Origin: DATFVA01 sp963745945 | Lineage (GTDB): Bacteria; Bacteroidota; Ignavibacteria; Ignavibacteriales; Ignavibacteriaceae | NCBI GenBank assembly: GCA_963745945.1 | Contig: CAVUZG010000007.1 | Coordinates: forward strand, 248,001-312,000 | Direction of reading: 5' to 3' | Length of the DNA: 64,000 nucleotides | Shown: in pieces, positions 56,432-64,000 of the stretch | Numbering within the stretch: position 1 is the stretch's first letter | How the letters are laid out: every line of letters begins with the position of its first letter | Translations under genes and position numbers: made by a program | Notes under the pieces: generated by a model | What the model was told of the DNA's origin: nothing | Database searches by the model: none | The model's input: the letters and a program-made list of their open reading frames with translations, nothing else

Positions 56432-59269
56432 ATGAAAAATTTTAAACAAGTGTTCATTCTAATTTCCGTAATTACTTTAATTAGCAGCAGTAATATTTTT
56501 TCAATAACAAATCCCCCTGATTCACTTGCAGAACAATTATACCAAAAAGGTGATGAATTCTGGAGAGATGTTAAGTACGACAGCTCAAATTATTTTTACG
56601 AAAGGGCTTCCGCTCTTTTTGAAAAATCAGAGGACTGGTTAAAATATATTGACTGCCAGAAAAATATGGGAATCAATTACCGATATCTTGGGGATTACAC
56701 ACAAGCTTTCAAACATCTTAACAATGCATTGGAAGTAATTAATAAAGTTACACAAAACCAGGATTCCCTCAGGGCGGAAATCTTTAACAGTATTGGGACT
56801 GTTTATTATGATAAGGGAAATTATGATAAGGCTTATAAGTACTACAGAGAGACGCTTCAAATAAATGAAAAGATTTTTGGAACTGAAAACACTAATACTG
56901 GGAAAGGATATCATAACGTTGGCCTGATATATTACAGAACTGGTGATTATGAGAAAGCTCTTCAATACTTTGAAAAAGCCGAAGAAATCTGGGTCGAAAC
57001 ACTCGGAAGAAATAACGCTTATCTTGCTAATTGTTACACAAATATGTCGAATGTGTATTTTCTAAAAGAAGATTACGACAAATCGATTGAATATGATTTA
57101 AAGGCATTAAACATTTGGGAAGATAAGCTTGGATCTAATCATCCGTTTGTTGCTATGAGCTACAATAATCTTGCAACAACCTATGCCTATACTGGCAATT
57201 ATGATAAAGCCCTTGAATACAACTATAAAGCAATGCAGATAAGGAGAGATTTTGCGGGTGAAGAATCACGGGATGTGGCTTACAGTTATGCTAATATCGG
57301 TGATGTCTTTACAAAAATGGGGAACCTGAATAACGGGAAATATTTTTTGAATAAGGCAATCAACATTTACCTTAAAATTGATCCTGTCAATCCAAATCTT
57401 GCAGAAGCCTATATATTTTCTGGAAACCTTTACAGAAAAGAAACTGATTTTGTAAAAGCCGAGGCTTATTACGACTCAGCACTTTCCATTGTCTGGCCGG
57501 ATCATTCTCCGGACAGTGATGACGTTAATACACTACAAAAAATGCCTTCAGAAGATCATCTTGTAACCGCTTTAATAGAAAAAGGAAATGCTTTTGAAGA
57601 AGATGCTGAACATTCAGGGGAACCTATAAAATTAATAAAGGCGCTTAATGTGTATAAAATTGCTTCGGATGTTATAGATAGGTTGAAAATGGGATTCGGG
57701 AGAGAAGAATCAAAATTGATGCTTACCAAAAGATCTTATGAAGTAAATAAGAAAGCCATCGGTGTAGCGTTAAATCTTTATAAAAAGACGGATGATAAAA
57801 AATATCTTGAATCAGCTTTTTTATTTACAGAAAGAAATAAAGCCGGAATTCTCGCTGAATCAATTGCTGAATCTGATGCGAGAAAATTTGCGGGATTACC
57901 GGATAGTTTACTTGAGGAAGAAAAAGATTTAAGGGCAGATCTTTCACTTTATCAAACACGGCTCGAAGAAGCTGAAGAGTCTCAGGATTCTATATCAACA
58001 GTTAAAAACAGGAATGTACTTTTCGATTTTCAGAGAAAGTACGACGATCTGCTTAGCTATTTTGAGCTGAATTTTCCTGCTTACCATAAATTAAAATATC
58101 CCGATGAGATAAAATCGACGGAGGGTATAAAAAAGCTTTTACCTGATGATGCAGTTTTGCTTGAATATTCCATCGGTGATTCTTCTATTACAATTTTTTC
58201 TCTTACACGTAATTCAGAAAATGTAGTTAGCGTTAAGAGCGATTCTTCTTTTTTTTATGAGGTAAGAAAATTCAGGAGTTCGTTACAGAAACTCGACTAC
58301 ATTAGTTATTTAACATCTTCAGTATTTCTTTACAATAAATTAATTGAGCCGGTTAAAGATTTTATTAAAGGAAAAGAAAAGCTTTACATCATTCCTGATG
58401 ACATAATGGCTTATCTTCCTTTTGAAGCTCTGTTAACGAATATTTCTGCTGAAACATTTAACGGAGATTTTACAGGCTTGCATTACCTGATAAACGATTA
58501 CGAAATAAGCTATCATTATTCATCGGAGTTATTAAGAGAAACTATACTGCACAAAAATGATAATGCACAGATTTCCTTTGCCGGATTTGCCCCCGTTTTC
58601 TCAGAAGATAAAAATGATTTAAAAAAGATCGCTTCTGTTATGGATTCAAATCTTGTTAATGATAATGCTCTCAGATCTATAATTGTTTCCGGGAAGAAAT
58701 ATTCCTCCCTTCCTGAAACTGAAACTGAAGTAAAATCCATAGGAGAATTATTTAAGGAGGCGGGTTATTCTTCAGATTTATTTTTGAACAAATCAGCAAC
58801 TGAAAGCACGTTAAAATCGGATAATATGTACAGGTATAAATTTATTCACCTGGCTACCCACGGCTTTATAAATGAAGAGCATCCCAATCTATCAGGATTA
58901 ATATTTTATAATTCTGATGATTCGCTTGATGATGGAATCCTTTACGCCGGTGAAATATACAACCTGAATCTAAATGCAGATTTAATTGTTTTAAGTGCGT
59001 GTGAAAGCGGGCTTGGAAGAGTAGTTAAAGGTGAAGGAATCTTCGGGTTGACAAGGGGATTCTTTTACGCGGGTGCCGATAATATTGTTGTTTCACTCTG
59101 GCAGGTTGCAGATAAATCCACCTCTATTTTAATGATTAACTTTTACAAAAATATTTTAGATGGGATGGATTATTCCTCTGCACTACGAAAAGCAAAACTT
59201 GATTTAATAGAGACTGAAAGATATTCTTATCCGCTTGAGTGGAGTCCATTCATTTTAGTAGGACGTTAA
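56432..59269 (+). CDS. TPR-CHAT protein (caspase-like peptidase domain)
   Basis: A 945-residue protein. After a signal-like N-terminus (QVFILISVITLISSSNIFS), about eight to ten tetratricopeptide repeats follow (ADLFEKSEDW onward, e.g. AYKYYRETLQINEKIFG, ALQYFEKAEEIWVET). A helical region leads to a C-terminal CHAT domain. The catalytic dyad is His810 in HLATHGFIN and Cys857 in LSACESGLG, as in caspases and separases. It is probably exported or membrane-bound, but the signal is not certain. It runs into the sigma/anti-sigma unit tail to tail with one base between the stops, so a shared function is likely. Confidence 0.93.
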   Translation: MKNFKQVFILISVITLISSSNIFSITNPPDSLAEQLYQKGDEFWRDVKYDSSNYFYERASALFEKSEDWLKYIDCQKNMGINYRYLGDYTQAFKHLNNALEVINKVTQNQDSLRAEIFNSIGTVYYDKGNYDKAYKYYRETLQINEKIFGTENTNTGKGYHNVGLIYYRTGDYEKALQYFEKAEEIWVETLGRNNAYLANCYTNMSNVYFLKEDYDKSIEYDLKALNIWEDKLGSNHPFVAMSYNNLATTYAYTGNYDKALEYNYKAMQIRRDFAGEESRDVAYSYANIGDVFTKMGNLNNGKYFLNKAINIYLKIDPVNPNLAEAYIFSGNLYRKETDFVKAEAYYDSALSIVWPDHSPDSDDVNTLQKMPSEDHLVTALIEKGNAFEEDAEHSGEPIKLIKALNVYKIASDVIDRLKMGFGREESKLMLTKRSYEVNKKAIGVALNLYKKTDDKKYLESAFLFTERNKAGILAESIAESDARKFAGLPDSLLEEEKDLRADLSLYQTRLEEAEESQDSISTVKNRNVLFDFQRKYDDLLSYFELNFPAYHKLKYPDEIKSTEGIKKLLPDDAVLLEYSIGDSSITIFSLTRNSENVVSVKSDSSFFYEVRKFRSSLQKLDYISYLTSSVFLYNKLIEPVKDFIKGKEKLYIIPDDIMAYLPFEALLTNISAETFNGDFTGLHYLINDYEISYHYSSELLRETILHKNDNAQISFAGFAPVFSEDKNDLKKIASVMDSNLVNDNALRSIIVSGKKYSSLPETETEVKSIGELFKEAGYSSDLFLNKSATESTLKSDNMYRYKFIHLATHGFINEEHPNLSGLIFYNSDDSLDDGILYAGEIYNLNLNADLIVLSACESGLGRVVKGEGIFGLTRGFFYAGADNIVVSLWQVADKSTSILMINFYKNILDGMDYSSALRKAKLDLIETERYSYPLEWSPFILVGR

Positions 59270-59270
59270 T

Positions 59271-60360
59271 TTACCGGATAAAAAACTTTCCCATTGATTC
59301 AATCTTATCGGAAGATTCGAGTTTCCAATAATACAATCCGGGAACAAGTTTGGTATCAATCGTTAGCTCCTTGCCGTTTATCAGCTTTTCATAAACCGGA
59401 AGATTCTGATTTGAGAGGATGACAAATTTAAGAGTGATATTCTTATTAACTGTTAACCACTCAAACCTGACCGGCATTCTAACCTCTGCTCCAATTGATG
59501 GAGAAACTATTTCAACACGTGAATCACTTCTGTTGTTCCGGTTGACAAAATTTTCGAGTGTGACATTGGCAGCGAAAAGATCCTGTTTGATTTTTGTGTT
59601 CTCATTCTCAGGAGTTTTTTTGTCGGCTTCAGGTATTTTAACGGACGCTGTGTCTGATTCCCTGATTGGTTTCTGACCCGGTGTGAGATCTGTAATTACC
59701 TGCGTTGGCTCATTCTGGTTCTGCAACCCGGTACCTGTTCTTGAAGAATAATAGATAAAAATAACTGATGCAAAAACCACTATTGCAGCTGCTGCATACC
59801 AATAAAATTTTCGGCTTCGTTGCGGTTCTTCTTTCTTTGGAATAACAGGGATTACAGGTGGAGCAGTTAATGATATCAGTTCGAATGAATCCAGATTCAT
59901 AATATCATTTTCACTGTGGATGATATACACTGTCCCCAAATCCATCGACAATACATTAAGTATATATTCAGAATTAACTTTTAGAGCCGCTCTTTCCTTT
60001 TTCAATCTTGACGGGAGCGAAAGAAATCTCAGGTTAAAATCTGTTTGGCTCAGTCTTGTGATTTCAATTTCTACAAGACTATCCCCGCTTCTGAATAAAA
60101 CAGTTTCCTCATCAGCTGTTTTCCAGCTGACGGAAAAGACTAATTACATTTCTCTTGCCGTCAAGATCAAGGTCTTCGTCAAAAATCTTATTAAATGATT
60201 CACTACACTCTTTGCATTCTGTAAGATGATTTGAAATAAATTGCTTTTCCTTATCACTCAGCTGGTCCTGTAAATTTATGTATGTGGCCAGGGTCTGTTG
60301 TGAAAGATGATTTGTTGTCTCATCAAGAAACTTTGAATATTCCTCAAACATATTTTCCAT
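59271..60360 (-). CDS. Membrane anti-sigma factor with zinc-finger (zf-HC2-like) N-terminus, interrupted by a +1 frameshift
   Basis: The first frame (ATG 60360, MENMFEEYSKFLDETTNHL) has a H-x3-C-x2-C zinc site in NHLTECKECSESF near residue 45 and stops at 60112. The other frame resumes DEETVLFRSGD and goes on SLVEIEITRLSQ, LKKERAALKV and a membrane helix (YWYAAAAIVVFASVIFIYY), ending with an extracytoplasmic beta-sandwich-like part (SPSIGAEVRMPVRFEW ... YWKLESSDK). The length is 3n+1, so one base near 60114 is extra. Joined, it would be a 362-residue ECF anti-sigma factor holding the sigma factor at the membrane. It lies 66 bases downstream of the sigma gene. Confidence 0.82.
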
Positions 60361-60426
60361 TTTTAGATGCCTATATTAATGTTCCGGTTATTAAGTTTAA
60401 AAACCGGGTGATTACTTTCAGAAATT

Positions 60427-61020
60427 TTATTCAGATTTTTCATATTTCTTAAACATTTTATACTCATACCCGTTTTCTTTAAGAAAAGTGAAGAATTTTA
60501 TCCTTAATCTTCTAATATGTGTGTCAAGAGTGTTCATATTAAGATTATTTGCTTCGGCAATTTCATTCCGTGTTTTTTCTTCAAGCATATTATTAAGAAG
60601 CTCCTTTTCAGCACTATTCAACTGAAGTTTAAAAGTATTTAAACTGTTAAACACTTCTTCACCTTCAAGCATTTCATGCGGATTCGGGAGAAAATCCGCG
60701 AGGTTTTCCGTTATAGAAATACCGTCTTCTTCTACAAGGGAATTATTAAATTGGCTTTCAGGTCTTTCTTTTTTTCTTCTTAAGGCTTTATCAAGTTGAA
60801 CGCGACACTGAATTTTGATGGATCCTATTATATATGCTTCTTCATTTTTAATTTCTTCCGAAAGCTTAATTCCTGAAATATTCAAAAAAATCTGATTCCG
60901 GAAATCTTCAAATTCAGTAAATATTGTTTTAATAAAAAGATCACGGTACTTAAGATAAAAACGATTGATTATTTTGTAGCCGCGGGTATTGTTAGAAAAG
61001 TATTTTTCATTAAGATCCAT
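60427..61020 (-). CDS. ECF-like RNA polymerase sigma factor
   Basis: A 197-residue sigma-70 family protein. The N-terminal half is divergent but has the region-2-like helices (FEDFRNQIFLNI, EEAYIIGSIKIQ). The C-terminal region 4 has a helix-turn-helix (ELLNNMLEEKTRNEIAEANN and LNMNTLDTHIRRLRIKFF). I start at the ATG at 61020 with GGAG just upstream; a GTG at 61062 has a site too close to it. The zinc-finger anti-sigma gene follows, the usual pairing. It should direct a small regulon, perhaps including the CHAT gene. Confidence 0.82.
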   Translation of the reverse strand: MDLNEKYFSNNTRGYKIINRFYLKYRDLFIKTIFTEFEDFRNQIFLNISGIKLSEEIKNEEAYIIGSIKIQCRVQLDKALRRKKERPESQFNNSLVEEDGISITENLADFLPNPHEMLEGEEVFNSLNTFKLQLNSAEKELLNNMLEEKTRNEIAEANNLNMNTLDTHIRRLRIKFFTFLKENGYEYKMFKKYEKSE

Positions 61021-61117
61021 CGTCCGCTCTCCGTTTGAGATGGTTATATGAAATTTAAGCACTCCCTGTTACAAAAGAAATATTTATAATTAAAGAAATC
61101 AGGAAATCCTTAAAGGA

Positions 61118-61152
61118 AGAAAAGAATATCCGCCCCGTTATACGAAGCGGAT
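61118..61152 (-). terminator. Weak terminator of the Yip1-family gene
   Basis: ATCCGC (61128-61133) / GCGGAT (61147-61152) forms a 6-bp stem with a 13-base loop. On the minus side ATTCTTTTCTTCC follows. Confidence 0.45.
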
Positions 61153-61165
61153 TAAAAAAATATAT

Positions 61166-61759
61166 TTATAAATTCCCGTTGAGATAAAAACCGCGGAAAA
61201 CAACCGAACTTATTATAGCTCCGATTACAAAATAGAGAACAAGTGACACTATGATTGTTACAATGAAATAACCAATAAGTTTATCATCCGGAACTGATTT
61301 GACTTTTTTTAATCCCATATATAAAAGGAATAAACTGTAGATACCTGCAAGAGCAGCAAGAAATGATAACGAAGGAATAATATTAAAAATACCGGCAACC
61401 CATGCGGCAGTATAAGAATAGACAGCTACTTTAAGAGAAGCAATGAAATCTTTTGTGGAGCCGAATGACGGGGCAAGGGCATCGATAATTAAACCCATAA
61501 CATAAACACTAACCAAAGAAAGAATATATGTAAGAATAGCCCAGAAGAAAGACATTCCTATACCAAGGTGTATCATTCCAAATCCAAATGAAACTCCCAC
61601 CAGAAAATAACCGATAAAACCGGCAACTGCAGGAATTGCAGCTAATATTACAGCATATTGGGAAAAAAGATCTGCGGTTGTAGATGATTCGCCCTTGATA
61701 ACTTCCCATTCAGTATTAGGGCTTAGAAGAATGTTCTTTGCGCGGTCAACAAGGCTCAT
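61166..61759 (-). CDS. Yip1-family membrane protein
   Basis: A 197-residue inner-membrane protein with five to six hydrophobic segments. SLVDRAKNILLSPNTEWEVIKGE at the start is typical of bacterial Yip1-domain proteins. The segments GFIGYFLVGVSFGFG, FFWAILTYILSLVSVYVMG and YTAAWVAGIFNIIPSLSF follow. The role is unknown. The gene lies on minus upstream of the sigma factor with a terminator between them. Confidence 0.85.
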   Translation of the reverse strand: MSLVDRAKNILLSPNTEWEVIKGESSTTADLFSQYAVILAAIPAVAGFIGYFLVGVSFGFGMIHLGIGMSFFWAILTYILSLVSVYVMGLIIDALAPSFGSTKDFIASLKVAVYSYTAAWVAGIFNIIPSLSFLAALAGIYSLFLLYMGLKKVKSVPDDKLIGYFIVTIIVSLVLYFVIGAIISSVVFRGFYLNGNL

Positions 61760-62096
61760 ATTAAAACTCCCAATTACTTTATAAAATAAATTAATTAATC
61801 AGAGTCATCGTTATCAGAACCTTCATCCGATATAAACGGATTAACTGACCTTAACATAGCTTAAATATAGCAGAATCTCAAAGAGAATTGGGAAGACATA
61901 TCTTTGACTTAATAAACAGTTGTCATCTTCCATATTTAAATTAAATTGCTGCTAAATCAGATTCAATTTTCATAGTAATATTTAAATCAATTATCGTTTT
62001 TTATTTTAACTTAAGAATTTTTCTGTATATTTTCCGGTTTAATGGAAACCTCAATAAACATCTTACCTTTACTACTTAACAATCTGGAAAAATAAA
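61760..62096. other. Divergent intergenic region
   Basis: No gene is well supported. A 20-codon acidic frame on the minus strand (61795-61857) lacks a ribosome-binding site and is not called. The region holds promoters for the Yip1 and propeller genes. Confidence 0.5.
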
Positions 62097-64000
62097 ATGA
62101 TTCACAAACAGAAATTATCTGCATCAATTATACTTTTACTTACACTGATTTTAATTAGTTGTATTCAACTTCCTGCACAGAAAATAAATATGGAAAAGCT
62201 TAAAGGATTAAAACCCCGGAGCATCGGCCCCGCTGGTATGAGTGGAAGAGTAACTGCGTTTGATGTTGTAATGGCAAATACAGATATAATCTATGCAGGA
62301 ACAGCCTCAGGAGGCTTGTGGAGATCAACTAGTGCGGGAGTAAACTGGGAACCAATTTTTGATGATCAGCCGGTATTATCAATCGGTGCAGTTGCTGTTG
62401 ATCAAAGAGTTCCCGATATAATTTGGGTTGGAACCGGCGAAGCAAATCCGAGGAACAGTCAATCAAGCGGAAACGGCATATATAAAAGTATTGATGGCGG
62501 AAAAACCTGGAAACATCTGGGCCTGGACAATACAAGAAACATAAGCCGTGTAATAATCAATCCTTATAATTCCGATGTTGTTTATGTTGCAGCTCTGGGT
62601 ACGGCGTGGGATTCTACGGAAGAACGCGGGGTTTATAAAACCACTGATGGCGGGAATTCCTGGGATAAAATATTGTATGTAGATAAAAAAACAGGTGCCG
62701 CAAATATGATTATGGACCCTGTAAATCCGAATAAACTTTTTGTTGCAATGTGGGAATACAGAAGATGGCCATGGTTTTTCAAATCAGGCGGACCAGGTTC
62801 AGGATTGTACGTTACTTTTGATGGCGGAAAAAACTGGACAAAAAGAACTGACAAAGATGGACTCCCAAAAGGGAACCTGGGAAGAATTGGGTTAGCACTA
62901 TGCAATAAATATCCGAATGTTGTTTATGCTATGATTGAATCAAAAAAGAATGCTTTGTACAGATCAGATGACGGAGGGTTTAAATGGAAAATGGTAAATG
63001 ATAAAAATGTTGGAGACCGCCCGTTTTATTATGCCCAGCTTGCGGTTGATCCTGAAAATGAAAACCGTGTTTATGACATTCATTCTATTGTTACCGTCAG
63101 CGAAGACGGAGGTAAATCATTTGAAACGCTTATAGCCTGGAATAAAATTCATCCGGATCATCATGCTTTCTGGATTAGTCCGGAAAACCCTGCATTTCTG
63201 ATCGATGGAAATGACGGCGGTATGGCAATTTCTCACGATAAAGGAAAAACGTGGCGCTTTGTTGAAAACCTTCCTCTCGCACAATTTTATCATATCAGTT
63301 ATGATATGGAAACACCTTACAATGTTTACGGCGGGATGCAGGATAACGGCTCCTGGATGGGTCCGAGCCGTGTTCTCAGTTCCGATGGAATTACAAATGC
63401 TTACTGGCAGTTTTTAAGTTTTGGTGATGGTTTTGACGTTGTTCCGGATCCATCAAATTCCCGGTATGGTTATTCAATGTCGCAGGGTGGAAATCTTGTT
63501 CGTTACGATATTGAAACCGGTCACACAAAATTCATTCGTCCTCCGGATCCTGAGAATGTAAAATTAAGATTTAACTGGAATGCGGGAATAGCACAGGATC
63601 CTTTTGATAAGACAACAATTTATTACGGAAGCCAGTTTCTTCATAAAAGTACTGATAAAGGTGACAGCTGGGAAATTATTTCTCCTGATCTTACAACTGA
63701 TGATACATCAAAACAAAAACAATTAGAAAGCGGCGGCTTAACTTATGATGTAACAGATGCTGAAAATTTCACAACAATAATTGCAATCGATCCGAGTCCG
63801 GTAAAGAAAGGTGTAATATGGATTGGTACAGATGACGGTAACCTGCAGGTAACAAAAGATGGTGGGAAGTTGTGGGAAAATGTTTCTGGTAATATAAAAG
63901 GAGTTCCTAAAGGAACATGGATTCCGCAGGTCAGAGCTTCAACCTACAATGAAGCTGAAGCCTGGGTAGTGCTTGATAATCACAGAAGGAATGACTGGAA
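62097..64000 (+). CDS. Large VPS10/BNR-propeller lipoprotein (sortilin-like), 3' end outside window
   Basis: The frame stays open from ATG 62097 to the window end, about 634 residues. The signal ends in LISC (Cys22), so the protein is probably a lipoprotein. MEKLKGLKPRSIGPAGMSGRV and DIIYAGTASGGLWRSTSAG are typical openings of the WD40/YVTN/BNR-like Bacteroidota proteins often named glycosyl hydrolase or VPS10 proteins. Asp-box repeats follow (YKSIDGGKTWKHL, YKTTDGGNSWDKI, YVTFDGGKNWTKR, AISHDKGKTW). It is mostly a propeller; the C-terminus is not in view. Substrate unknown. Confidence 0.9.
   Translation, partial: MIHKQKLSASIILLLTLILISCIQLPAQKINMEKLKGLKPRSIGPAGMSGRVTAFDVVMANTDIIYAGTASGGLWRSTSAGVNWEPIFDDQPVLSIGAVAVDQRVPDIIWVGTGEANPRNSQSSGNGIYKSIDGGKTWKHLGLDNTRNISRVIINPYNSDVVYVAALGTAWDSTEERGVYKTTDGGNSWDKILYVDKKTGAANMIMDPVNPNKLFVAMWEYRRWPWFFKSGGPGSGLYVTFDGGKNWTKRTDKDGLPKGNLGRIGLALCNKYPNVVYAMIESKKNALYRSDDGGFKWKMVNDKNVGDRPFYYAQLAVDPENENRVYDIHSIVTVSEDGGKSFETLIAWNKIHPDHHAFWISPENPAFLIDGNDGGMAISHDKGKTWRFVENLPLAQFYHISYDMETPYNVYGGMQDNGSWMGPSRVLSSDGITNAYWQFLSFGDGFDVVPDPSNSRYGYSMSQGGNLVRYDIETGHTKFIRPPDPENVKLRFNWNAGIAQDPFDKTTIYYGSQFLHKSTDKGDSWEIISPDLTTDDTSKQKQLESGGLTYDVTDAENFTTIIAIDPSPVKKGVIWIGTDDGNLQVTKDGGKLWENVSGNIKGVPKGTWIPQVRASTYNEAEAWVVLDNHRRNDW

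Noticed and set aside
10486..60360. Programmed +1 frameshifting as a lineage-wide system
   Set aside because: At several sites a +1 slip at the stop codon itself (for example TTT-TAA at 11083 or AAA-TAA near 46912) would restore the frame, but this is always true for an upstream insertion. Other sites (near 53436, 55150, and inside 51.9-53.4 kb) have no stop at the break, no upstream Shine-Dalgarno-like stimulator is seen, and unrelated genes are affected.
61795..61857. 20-codon acidic frame upstream of the Yip1 gene
   Set aside because: No ribosome-binding site and too short to judge; recorded only as a possibility.
1..64000. tRNA, rRNA and known riboswitches
   Set aside because: Looked for cloverleaf landmarks (GTTCGA-type loops) and familiar conserved cores in the gaps and found none; a covariance search would be needed to exclude them.

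Overview
The window looks like chromosomal DNA of a member of the Ignavibacteria (Bacteroidota/Chlorobiota), an AT-rich Gram-negative. The clearest marker is a set of nine secreted proteins that end in a type IX secretion (T9SS, Por) sorting domain with the signature NYPNPFNP and a final basic tail such as KKMVLLK. Lipid A synthesis (LpxA), outer-membrane barrels, TorF-type porin, DUF4382/DUF4397/DUF4412 proteins and a bacterial GGGP-synthase homologue fit the same assignment, but the lineage is inferred from gene content only. No tRNA, rRNA, CRISPR array, insertion sequence or prophage was seen.

Layout. 0-13 kb: housekeeping genes, mostly on the minus strand (GGGP synthase, Tex, RecN, Nudix, DUF1232, S9 peptidase, RsmI), with a methyltransferase and RlmD on plus and a YefM/YoeB-type toxin-antitoxin pair between RlmD and RsmI. 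13-20 kb: a large TPPII-like secreted subtilase, an OPT transporter, LpxA and a CBM9-like lipoprotein. 20-26 kb: small-molecule enzymes and transporters on minus (iodotyrosine-deiodinase-like nitroreductase, aldo/keto reductase, APC permease with EIIA and RCK_C domains, DinB protein, ferredoxin, AEC carrier). 26-32 kb: DUF4382 lipoprotein, a LytTR regulator with a degenerate receiver, TorF porin, Amt ammonium channel and a T9SS-exported EEP-family nuclease/phosphatase. 32-36 kb: an accessory patch of orphan membrane proteins, a broken SnoaL/DUF4440-like gene and a DUF3800 pseudogene, with GC-rich palindromes. 36-56 kb: a minus-strand block rich in secreted proteins (FG-GAP/VCBS, OmpA, barrels, BNR, DUF4397, a probable papain-like peptidase), eight of them with T9SS tails, around a large one-component hybrid two-component sensor. 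56-61 kb: a TPR-CHAT protein tail-to-tail with an ECF-like sigma factor and its zinc-finger membrane anti-sigma factor. 61-64 kb: a Yip1-family protein and the start of a large VPS10/BNR-propeller lipoprotein.

How the genes act together. The T9SS cargo block and the hybrid sensor suggest a surface/secretome region under sensory control. The sigma/anti-sigma/CHAT group is the best candidate for a coherent, little-described system: a membrane signal may free a sigma factor next to a caspase-like TPR protease. The YefM/YoeB pair has its own operator.

A striking general feature is that at least eight genes are broken by single-base shifts. Seven of them carry net +1 insertions (two in one gene), and a further tandem paralogue is shattered by many. 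This pattern suggests insertion-biased sequencing or assembly error more than biology, so the affected genes (rlmD, the APC-EIIA permease, hybrid sensor, anti-sigma factor, DUF4397 protein and others) are given here as single reconstructed loci.
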